A stretch of DNA of 64,000 bases from Roseovarius marisflavi (lineage in GTDB: Bacteria > Pseudomonadota > Alphaproteobacteria > Rhodobacterales > Rhodobacteraceae). Numbering within the stretch: the stretch's first letter is position 1; every line of letters starts with the position of its first letter. Location: assembly GCF_900142625.1 (NCBI RefSeq), contig NZ_FRBN01000006.1:1-64000 (forward strand), read 5' to 3'. The notes under the pieces were generated by a model, which saw nothing but the letters and a program-made list of their open reading frames with translations, was not told the origin of the DNA and ran no database searches. Below are positions 29,224 to 36,662 of this stretch, piece by piece. Made by a program: the position numbers and the translations under genes.

Positions 29224-29865
29224 TCAGGCGTGGCATGCGCGATAGGCACGCCCCTGTGCCACGGTGTATTTCAAACTAGGATAGGCGCACCGTCGTTGCG
29301 CGAGATTGGGAAACAGATCAACAATGGCTTCGCGCGCTCTGACATCCAGCAGGCTGATAGCCTTGGGTGAAGGCCGGAAACTTTCGATCGGCAGCCCTTC
29401 GGCGCAAAAAACTTCGTGGCGGTCAAAAACTAGATTGTAGAATATCACCTCATCCGCCGCACGATCCATATATGCCGCATCGCTGACCAAAGCGACCGCA
29501 TCAATGCGCATAATATATGATTTGTCATCGGGCACACCCGCAATCAGATATCCTGGGATCAGCCCGCGATGACCACTTGCAATGCGCAAATCCCGGGTTG
29601 GCATCATAGGTCCGATGGCGCGTGGCTTCAGGCGGATGGGGGCGAGATCGGGTTGGGCGCGCATGTCAGCGGCGCTGACGGTTCTGGTCCAGATCATACG
29701 AACCGGTTGAAGACCATGGTCGCGGGTTACAACCATGTCACCCGGGTTCAACATCTCGACGCGTCTGGGGCCAAGCGGCGTACGAATATTCGCATCTCCA
29801 CAGATGCCAGTCAGATACCGGCGATCCACCTTTTCAACCATAGCAGTCTTCTTTGCGAACCCCAC
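29224..29865 (-). CDS. Hint-domain protein
   Basis: A 213-residue protein. GICGDANIRTPLGPRRVEMLNPGDMVVTRDHGLQPVRMIW (residues about 20-60, quoted in pieces elsewhere) is the start of a Hedgehog/intein (Hint) domain of the type common in Rhodobacteraceae. RIASGHRGLI and YNLVFDRHEVFCAEGLPIESFRPSP complete it. The usual Cys at the first Hint position is a Cys in GICG. No secretion repeats or toxin domain are attached, so it may be a trimmed protein. Its role is unknown; self-processing is the family property. It lies alone between two att sites with about 290 gene-free bases before it. Confidence 0.75.
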   Translation of the reverse strand: MGFAKKTAMVEKVDRRYLTGICGDANIRTPLGPRRVEMLNPGDMVVTRDHGLQPVRMIWTRTVSAADMRAQPDLAPIRLKPRAIGPMMPTRDLRIASGHRGLIPGYLIAGVPDDKSYIMRIDAVALVSDAAYMDRAADEVIFYNLVFDRHEVFCAEGLPIESFRPSPKAISLLDVRAREAIVDLFPNLAQRRCAYPSLKYTVAQGRAYRACHA

Positions 29866-30062
29866 GAGCCGTCCCTCCGAAATTGTGCTTTCCGGATTAA
29901 CAATTGTGAAACATTGTGCCGAAACTGGGGTGGATTAATGAAATAAACATGAACGATCCCGAAAATCACCAAGCAAACCAAACAAAGCGTCTACAAATCT
30001 AGGAGGCACGTCAAAAAGTGTCATGTGTGGGAGTTTTCTCAGCTTGTGACCACACATAAAAG

Positions 30063-30205
30063 GCCGGTAACTATGGGCGGAACGTGGGTCGTTGGTATAA
30101 CGATAAGTTCTTACCCGAGTTGGGTTTGAAGGAAGCCGGTCTGGTATTCCACAGCTTCCGGCACACCATGGTCACAAAATTGAGCCGGAGTGATGTCGCT
30201 GAGGG
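30063..30205 (+). pseudogene. Tyrosine recombinase C-terminal fragment
   Basis: The frame reads VGRWYNDKFLPELGLKEAG followed by LVFHSFRHTMVTKLSRSDV. HSFRHT is the catalytic box II His-x-x-Arg motif of tyrosine recombinases. The sequence joins the convergent integrase copy 2 abruptly near 30205. It is a fragment from a different integrase, facing the opposite way. Confidence 0.7.
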
Positions 30206-31306
30206 TACCGCTCCACTGCTTCTCGCGTCTGCACCAACGTGTCGCCTTCTTTCATGTACACCTGATGCGTAACGCCCTGCCGTTCATGTCCGACAATGAA
30301 CTGGATACGCTCGGTCGGCACATCGGCCTGACCCAATCGCGTTGCGAAAGTATGGCGTAATCCATGGAATACATGCGCATCGGACTTGATGCCCAACTGC
30401 GTTGTGAAAGTCCGGTTGAACCACTTGCTCAGCTTGTCGCCATATCCATGCTTGGGGCTATAGGGGTAGTCTGGAAAAAGCCGCTCTTCGCCCCGCTGTT
30501 CCAGTTTGGAGCGAAAGTCCAACAACCCCAACTTGATAAGTTGAGAATGGACGGGAACACGGCGACGTGCAGCGGAAGACTTGAGGCGTTTCAATGCGTC
30601 CCCGTCTTCGGTTAGATTGAAAACCCAAGTGTCCTCAACTTGGGCTATGTCCTGCACCTGTAATTGACAGACCTCGTTGAGCCTTGCCCCCGAGAACATC
30701 GCAATCAAGGTCGCCCAGCGGTGGCTAGTCTTGCAGTAGAACTTGCTGTCCGGATCGGTCAGTGCAGTGTAGGTCGCCTCTAGTGCGTCTTGTGAGAAGG
30801 GTTTGCGGTTCCTTACAGTACCAGCCTTCTGTCCAACCTTCAAGAACCCGCATGGCGTGAGGCCAATATTCGTCACGCGGTAGCCCGGCGGTTTCAAAGA
30901 ACCGGGCCAACTCTTGCTCAGCTTGATCGCGCCCCACGAGTTGCCAGAACTCGATATTGCCCTCTTCGAGCATACCAACCGTGGTCAAGACCTGTTCGCG
31001 CTCCTTTGGTGTGTAAGGCCCAAGAGATACACGGCGCGCTTTCGCGTCGGCTAGTTGTTTGTGGAAGTAGTCAATGACTGCGGCCCGGAGTGTTGCGTGG
31101 TCCATGCGTACTTCTTGTAGCTGTTGTTTCAACGCGAGCCCGCAACTTGCGAGATGCCGTCCCAACATACCAGCCTCTTGTGGGCATCTCGTCTTTAATG
31201 AAAGCCGAAGGGTCTTTCGGGTGGCCCGGTGGTTATGTGTTGGCAGTGGCCAGCGGAAGTAAAATATACCGTGTCGTGATTGGCTCAGATACGCATGTAG
31301 CTTCAT
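30172..31306 (-). pseudogene. Tyrosine integrase, frameshifted (copy 2)
   Basis: The N-terminal part starts at ATG 31306 (MKLHAYLSQSRHGIF) and runs in one frame to about 30830. The catalytic part continues in another frame: FSGARLNEVCQLQVQDI (box I Arg), VFHGLRHTFATRLGQADV (box II), VGHERQGVTHQVYM (final Tyr). At about 370 residues in total it is shorter than intact relatives, so an internal deletion at the frameshift is likely. The 3' end is fused to foreign sequence near 30205. Probably inactive. Confidence 0.8.
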
Positions 31307-31388
31307 CTTGTGTCACACCTGTGTGTCACACCACTCTAATGTTCAGCTAACATGTTGATCTGTAAGGTATTGGTGGGCCTAACGGGAG
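31054..31388. repeat. int-att module, direct repeat copy 2
   Basis: Partner of the repeat at 28594-28929. It ends with a degenerate tRNA-Ala-like att sequence, TGGTGGGCCTAACGGGAGA at 31371, which has lost one base and carries substitutions compared with the tRNA. Confidence 0.75.
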
Positions 31389-31472
31389 AAAGCTCGAACC
31401 AGCTTTTTCAGGTCCTCGAAGAATGGGAACGCCATCTCGCATCGTTAGACTCTAAGAGTCTGAGGTGCGAAC

Positions 31473-31895
31473 ATGACCCATTCGCGCCATAAATTCAATG
31501 AGATAGCCAAGCCAGAGGCGGGGAAATCAAAGTATCCGCCACCGTTCTCGCTGCGGCTGACTTATGAAGAACGGGCACGGCTCGACGCTGAGCGGGGCGA
31601 CAAAACCCTCGCCGCATACATCCGTGAACGGCTGTTCGGTGATGATGCTGCACCGCGCAAACGGCGTGGGAATAGCCCTGTTGGCGATAAAGAAGCCCTT
31701 GGCCGCTTGGTGGGCGCGCTCGGGCAGTCGCGCTTGTCTTCCAACCTTAATCAACTCGCCAAGGCCGTGAATACGGGTTCCTTGCCTGTCACACCGGAAA
31801 CCGAAGCTGAACTGATCGAAGCTTGTCGCGATATCTCGGAAATGCGCGATGCGCTCCTGGCAGCGCTCGGAAAAGTGCCGGAGAGCAAGCCATGA
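31473..31895 (+). CDS. mobC: MobC-like relaxosome protein
   Basis: A 140-residue protein. PPFSLRLTYEERARLDAERGDKTLAAYIRERLFG (about 23-56) is a ribbon-helix-helix-like segment, followed by LSSNLNQLAKAVNTGSLPVTPETEAEL and a helical end with ISEMRDALLAALG; both are typical of plasmid mobilisation protein MobC. It helps the relaxase open DNA at oriT. The downstream relaxase gene starts inside its stop codon (ATGA). The oriT would be expected just upstream, in 31389-31472, but I cannot define it. Confidence 0.85.
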   Translation: MTHSRHKFNEIAKPEAGKSKYPPPFSLRLTYEERARLDAERGDKTLAAYIRERLFGDDAAPRKRRGNSPVGDKEALGRLVGALGQSRLSSNLNQLAKAVNTGSLPVTPETEAELIEACRDISEMRDALLAALGKVPESKP

Positions 31896-32299
31896 TCCTG
31901 AAAGCCAAAGAACGCGGCAATGCCCCGCAGCTTGGTCGCTACTTGCTGGCGATGCGAGACAACGAGCATGTCGAACTGCATGAGGTGCGCGGCTTCATCA
32001 GTGATGATCTTGTCGGGGCCTTCGGCGAAGCCGATGCCATCGCAAAAGGTACGCGCTGCGAGAAGTATCTGTTCTCAATGAGCTTCAATCCGCCCGAAGA
32101 TGTGAATGCCAGCATTGAGGATTTCGAAGACGCTATCCGCAAGGTTGAAGAAAAGATGGGGCTGGAGAATCAGCCCCGCGCCATCGTCTTCCATGAAAAA
32201 GACGGGCGGCGGCACGCGCATGCTGTCTGGTCACGGATCGACAGTGAACGGATGCGGGCACTGAATGCTCGCGGCAGTAGGGAAGCCTTGGGAGGCTGA
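31892..32299 (+). pseudogene. Truncated MOB relaxase
   Basis: From ATG 31892 about 125 residues match the N-terminus of VirD2/MobA-type relaxases: MILKAKERGNAPQLGRYLL, YLFSMSFNPPED and PRAIVFHEKDGRRHAHAVWSRID, where HxHxVW holds the metal-binding histidines. After RMRALNA near 32263 the frame leaves the family sequence and stops at 32299. Intact relatives are several hundred residues longer. The catalytic region is partly there but the protein is probably non-functional. Confidence 0.8.
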
Positions 32300-32337
32300 C
32301 TCTGTCTTCTTTGCGTTGGGGTCTGCGACCCCCTTCG

Positions 32338-32453
32338 CCGTCAAGACCAAGCCCTCCGCATACGCTGCGGGCGCAATCAGCGGTCTCCCCATCCTTCCGC
32401 ACTTCGCTTGTGCAGGACGGGTGATCCCCCACCGCTGTCTACGGTCTTGACGG
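32338..32453. ncRNA. Candidate structured element (three-way junction)
   Basis: Nested pairing can be drawn by eye. The outer stem is CCGTCAAGACC (32338-32348) with GGTCTTGACGG (32443-32453). A side hairpin is CCGCA-TACGC-TGCGG. A second arm is CAGCGGT (32378-32384) with ACCGCTG (32431-32437), holding an inner imperfect stem CCCATCCT/AGGACGGG and a GCAC/GTGC tip. There is no credible coding frame. The strand is not determined. It lies between the broken relaxase and the helicase gene. Confidence 0.5.
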
Positions 32454-32496
32454 TCTAACGCGCGGCGAGCAAGGAATGAACAGGAACTAGCTATAC

Positions 32497-32553
32497 TTTG
32501 AGCCTCGAAAAACAGGAGAAGCCATTCCATGAAGGGAGCAAAAAAGGCTCAAA
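32497..32553 (-). terminator. Possible terminator hairpin of the defence operon
   Basis: TTTGAGCC (32497-32504) pairs with GGCTCAAA (32546-32553), 18 bases past the stop of the last operon gene. The loop is long (about 40 bases) and there is no clear T-run after the stem, so this is tentative. Confidence 0.3.
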
Positions 32554-32571
32554 CTGCGCATTTTATCTAGT

Positions 32572-35500
32572 CTATCTGCGGGCAGCCAATTCATCTTCAG
32601 TAGCTTGCTCGACCCTAAGCAATGCTTCTTCCCAGGTTTCCCCAGGAGTACGCCGTGCGAGAAAATTCTTAACGTGCGTGTATTGGCGGTGTAGCTGACG
32701 TCGAGAAAATCGAGCTTTGCGCATAAGCTGATGGAGTGCCGCCTTTTCATGGAAATTGAAGCCGTATCGGACGCAGCGCCCTAATTGGGATTGCGCGGCC
32801 CCCATCGGTTCTGGGTTCTCCAATCCAACCTGAGCGCGCTCATGCAAAAGAGCTGGCAGGCCGAAAAGGAACGCGAATTCGGGCACTACGCGCAGAACGA
32901 AGCGCCGCGCGCCATCGCAGGTCTTCAGCTTGGTCGGATCGGTGCCCAAGGCCAGCTCCAATTCCCTAAGCGGCTCCCCCCGCATCCAAAGCCAAACCAA
33001 CTTCGCCAAAACGGGGAGCACAAGAGAAGATTTCTCCTCAACGGTCTCAAGAGAAGCGTATCTCTTCCGGCCAAAGAGTTCAGCCAAAGTCTCAGGCCGG
33101 AATATCTGCTCCAAAAGATCTGGGTGCTCAGAAAGCCAGCGAAAAAACCACTTTCGCCACATCGGTACAGTAGCCTCCCTTCCCGGACTACTCAACTTAA
33201 GTGCACTGGACAACCGCCTGACTACTTCAAGGGGTAGCCCAAGACTGGCTGCAACCTGGCTCTGTACAAGTTCAGCCTCAGTTTCGGGAGCATCGCCACC
33301 GAAGGATTGCTTGGCGGCGTCAATGCGCTTTTCGAGCCAATCGCTATCTTCCCGCTTCCGAGCAAGAAAGCCAGCGAAAGAGCGGTTGATCGCTGTTTCA
33401 AGGTTCGACGCCTGCTCCGACCTGTCTGCACCCGAAGCAAGGCGGGAAAGCGCGTAACTATCAATTTCGTGAGTGTCTGAAATACCTGCATGAACGCGGT
33501 CGAGCACTGCCGTGAGGGGATCATCTATCGAGAGACACTGATCGGACTGCCCGAATACCTCTCTAAGCTCTGTCCAATGGGCTCCAATTGTAGATGCCTC
33601 CAGATCGATACCAACGACCTTGCCAGGGATAACCAGGACTATTCCGCTGCCCCCCTCACCGGCTCTTCCCGCACGGCCCGCCGCATTTAAGAGTTCTTGA
33701 GCCTTGAGAATCTCTTTCTTGTCGGTTGCCTCATCAAACCGGCTGTCTTCTCCAATCAATACCAGTTCACTGGGAAGGTTCATCCCTTGAGCGAGCGTCG
33801 AGGTTGCCGCGAGTACCTTGATGCCGTTACGCCTTTTGTAAAGGCTCTCACAGAGCAGACGCTCTTCCGGCAAGAGGAGACCATGGTGCACGGCAGCTGC
33901 GGCGGTCACCCTGCCATTATCAATCTTGTTATAGAGGTGACTTTCGTCCCCGAGCTCTAGCACAGCGACATCCGCCCAGCCTGCTTCCTCATCAGTGAGC
34001 TTGACTGAAACGGCTTCAAGCTGATCGGAAATCTGATTGGCCGCGCTCGCTGCGTTCTTGATCGTCTGAAAGAATACTAGCACCTTAACATTGCTCTGCA
34101 CCGCTGCCGCTGCAATCGCCGATGAGACGGCTACTGCATTGGGCGTTAGTCGCCAGTAGTTGCTCGCACTAAGTAGCACTTTATCATTCAGGAGGCGCAC
34201 CAACGTGTAGTCGGCTCGCTTACTCGTAGCCCAGGTTTGCTTCAGGCTGAACAGGGCAAGTGGATATGCACCTAGTTCCCGCTTGACGGCTACAGGAGGA
34301 TTCTTGGTAGTCCGGCCTTTTTTCGAACGGCGCAGCAGGCTGGCAAGATCATCGACTTCACTTTGTTGATAGATGACGCTTCCCCGCAACTGCCTCGTTG
34401 GCTTCCAAGCCAAGGAAAGTGGAAGGCAAGGCCTACCGGTCAATTCAATTATCCATTCCGCAATATCATCCGTATTCTTCATCATTGCCGACAAAAGCAA
34501 GAAATCTATCTGCGGCGCAATCCGAGGAATAATTAGAAGACAAAGCATCGCATCGATTGCACGTCGATCATTTGGCTTGTCGTTCGGGTGCAGCAAATGA
34601 CATTCATCAAAGACAAGAAGGCCGACATCCTCAAAAATGCTTGAGTCTATGCTTAATTGAGCCAAGCATGCTTCCGGCGTCATCACAAATATCTCTGGAA
34701 GCTCATCGTCTCCAGTGGCGAACCCGAATTCGTCTAGACGCTCGCCCTGAACGGAAGCGGTCGGAAATGTTTTTCCGAGATTGCGTGCTGTTTGGTCCAC
34801 AAGAGCATGAGTCGGGCACAAAAAAATGACACTCTTGCTTCCTAGAAGAGCGGCATTGATTTTCAATTCGGACAGCGTAGACTTGCCTGCTCCCGTAGGA
34901 AACCCAACTGCTGAAGATGTGCCGGGTTCCAGGTATCCTTGCTTGATTGCTTCCCTGTGATTACGCCATAGGTATGGTCGTGCTTTCGCAACACGCTGCA
35001 TGCTCTCACCCCATTTCTGAGGATCAATGCCGGAAGGCGGCGGGATGTTGGCAACTGCACTATCGGTCAAATCGCTCGCCACAGCTATGAGAAGCGACGC
35101 GAGGTGATGAGGCCCTGAAAAAGTACTTGTGGAGCGCTCGGCTTCACCGTCGAAGACAGCTACGTCGCCCCCAATGCAAAGTGTTCTCACCCGACGAAAG
35201 ATTGAGATAGCACTTTCAGACTCTGCAGTTTCTCCGCCAGACAATAGCTGTCTAGCAAGCGCATGAACTCCACGGAGCAGCTCGAAATAGAGAGCCAGAG
35301 AACCTGCCTCGGCTAAATCTCCGGTCGCAATTGCGTCTATGGAAGGCATTGAGCGTTCAAGCAGAGCCGATAGTCGGCCCTCGGCCATGTCAAGCAGACC
35401 ATGAATTAGAGCATCTATGATCGGATCGCTTGCATCTGGTAGAATTGCTCTAGCAACTTCAGCCGCATCGGACGTTGCCTCAGCTACCAAAAACAATAGC

Positions 35501-35865
35501 AGTGCTGCGACATCGCTCGAAATTGATCGGGGTCGCAGGTAGCTCCCCTGCGGTTCATCGCCTCGAAGAGAATAGGCGTTCAGACTTAGTTGATGGGCCG
35601 TCGCCGCAACAAAGGCGGCTGCGCTTCGATCTTCTCGTTCCGGAAGCAAAGATACAAGCGCTTCATTTGTTGAGGCCAAGCGCCTTGTTGTCTGCAGAAT
35701 CTCTTCCAGGTCGTCTGGGAGAGGTTCGTCTCCTGCGCGCAACCGAACTCGCGCAGCCGCAATCTGCGCAAAGGCATTTGTGAGTAGATCGGGAAGTGAT
35801 TGGCGGTCGAGTCCTTCAAGCTCAGGTGTCGAGCGAATTAGCGCAGCAGTGTCTTGGTCAAACAT
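32572..35865 (-). CDS. Ski2-like DEAD/DEAH helicase, Hachiman HamB-like
   Basis: A 1097-residue superfamily 2 helicase. Motif I GFPTGAGKS is near 321, motif II DECH near 420, motif III SAM near 459, then late motifs TSTLAQGMNLPSELVLIG and NAAGRAGRAGEGG. This order and the QGMNLP motif are typical of Ski2/Hel308-like helicases. A helical N-terminal third of about 300 residues precedes the motor. Its gene overlaps the upstream nuclease gene by eight bases (ATGTTTGA), with GGCAGGA before ATG 35865. The pairing of a small nuclease with this kind of helicase is the Hachiman layout. Identity as HamB is inferred; a related AbpAB-type pair is possible. Confidence 0.75.
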   Translation of the reverse strand: MFDQDTAALIRSTPELEGLDRQSLPDLLTNAFAQIAAARVRLRAGDEPLPDDLEEILQTTRRLASTNEALVSLLPEREDRSAAAFVAATAHQLSLNAYSLRGDEPQGSYLRPRSISSDVAALLLFLVAEATSDAAEVARAILPDASDPIIDALIHGLLDMAEGRLSALLERSMPSIDAIATGDLAEAGSLALYFELLRGVHALARQLLSGGETAESESAISIFRRVRTLCIGGDVAVFDGEAERSTSTFSGPHHLASLLIAVASDLTDSAVANIPPPSGIDPQKWGESMQRVAKARPYLWRNHREAIKQGYLEPGTSSAVGFPTGAGKSTLSELKINAALLGSKSVIFLCPTHALVDQTARNLGKTFPTASVQGERLDEFGFATGDDELPEIFVMTPEACLAQLSIDSSIFEDVGLLVFDECHLLHPNDKPNDRRAIDAMLCLLIIPRIAPQIDFLLLSAMMKNTDDIAEWIIELTGRPCLPLSLAWKPTRQLRGSVIYQQSEVDDLASLLRRSKKGRTTKNPPVAVKRELGAYPLALFSLKQTWATSKRADYTLVRLLNDKVLLSASNYWRLTPNAVAVSSAIAAAAVQSNVKVLVFFQTIKNAASAANQISDQLEAVSVKLTDEEAGWADVAVLELGDESHLYNKIDNGRVTAAAAVHHGLLLPEERLLCESLYKRRNGIKVLAATSTLAQGMNLPSELVLIGEDSRFDEATDKKEILKAQELLNAAGRAGRAGEGGSGIVLVIPGKVVGIDLEASTIGAHWTELREVFGQSDQCLSIDDPLTAVLDRVHAGISDTHEIDSYALSRLASGADRSEQASNLETAINRSFAGFLARKREDSDWLEKRIDAAKQSFGGDAPETEAELVQSQVAASLGLPLEVVRRLSSALKLSSPGREATVPMWRKWFFRWLSEHPDLLEQIFRPETLAELFGRKRYASLETVEEKSSLVLPVLAKLVWLWMRGEPLRELELALGTDPTKLKTCDGARRFVLRVVPEFAFLFGLPALLHERAQVGLENPEPMGAAQSQLGRCVRYGFNFHEKAALHQLMRKARFSRRQLHRQYTHVKNFLARRTPGETWEEALLRVEQATEDELAARR

Positions 35866-36646
35866 TTCCTGCCTCCCATTCATCAATTAATTGCATGGCG
35901 TTTTCCGCAATATTCGCCATCCAATCCCGCATCGGCACCTTGTAAAAAGTATCTGCTCTCCTGAACTTGACATGAGAGCGATCGACAATCTTCTTGTATC
36001 CCTTAAACAGTTTTTTGCGCCCCTCGTCAGAATTCTCGTCATCGCCCACGGTGACCGACACGCTGTACGCCCTGGCATTCGCCCAAAGAATTTTTTCAAT
36101 CATTTCGTCAGCGTCAGGATGCCGACTTTTTTCTAGAAGGGTCGTAACTTCAGCAATCAATTCGTTGTCGCGTGCACCCTTTTCGAGTTCCCGAAACTCT
36201 GGCCAAACTTCGCTAGTGATTTTGCCTCGTGGACCGGTTGATGCCTTTTGCTCGCAAATAACAACCATCTCCGCACCGCCCGCATGGTCAAGTCGCACTT
36301 GAATGCCATCGAATCCTTTGTGCGCATGGATCATATGTGGCGGTGCCTTCAGTGCTTCTACATCTTGTAGGTGCGCAGCGATCCACGCGATCACCTGGAA
36401 CAACCAGCCGTCTCGGTGCCACGGTTTTGAAGGGTCTGCCGCGGTTAGCAATTTTTTAGCGCCCACGACGGCACTTGGAATCAGACCTGGAGTAATCACT
36501 TTCGTTTCGATGAGTATTTTCTCCACATGACGAGCCTGCCCTAGCGCAACTCTCGCAACGAGAGCGGCCAGTGAATCCTCGTCAGTGATGGTCCAATTTG
36601 TACCAGCCCAAAACTTGCCATTTGAAATTTTCTCAAATTCGATCAT
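35858..36646 (-). CDS. PD-(D/E)XK-like nuclease, Hachiman HamA-like
   Basis: A 262-residue protein. HKGFDGIQVRL and VVICEQKAS give the pattern Asp113...Glu132-x-Lys134 of PD-(D/E)XK nucleases. DGWLFQVIAWIAAHLQ precedes it and a helical, charged C-terminus follows. HamA (DUF1837) proteins have the same size, active-site arrangement and helicase partner. ATG 36646 lies 17 bases after the hsdR stop; a longer frame to 36727 would overlap hsdR. Sequence similarity to DUF1837 cannot be confirmed by eye, so the call rests on motif and context. Confidence 0.62.
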   Translation of the reverse strand: MIEFEKISNGKFWAGTNWTITDEDSLAALVARVALGQARHVEKILIETKVITPGLIPSAVVGAKKLLTAADPSKPWHRDGWLFQVIAWIAAHLQDVEALKAPPHMIHAHKGFDGIQVRLDHAGGAEMVVICEQKASTGPRGKITSEVWPEFRELEKGARDNELIAEVTTLLEKSRHPDADEMIEKILWANARAYSVSVTVGDDENSDEGRKKLFKGYKKIVDRSHVKFRRADTFYKVPMRDWMANIAENAMQLIDEWEAGNV

Positions 36647-36662
36647 TTTCAAGACATCCGTT

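Noticed and set aside
32231..32530. Minus-strand 99-codon frame over the structured element
   Set aside because: The sequence is better explained by nested base pairing, and the frame lacks a ribosome binding site.
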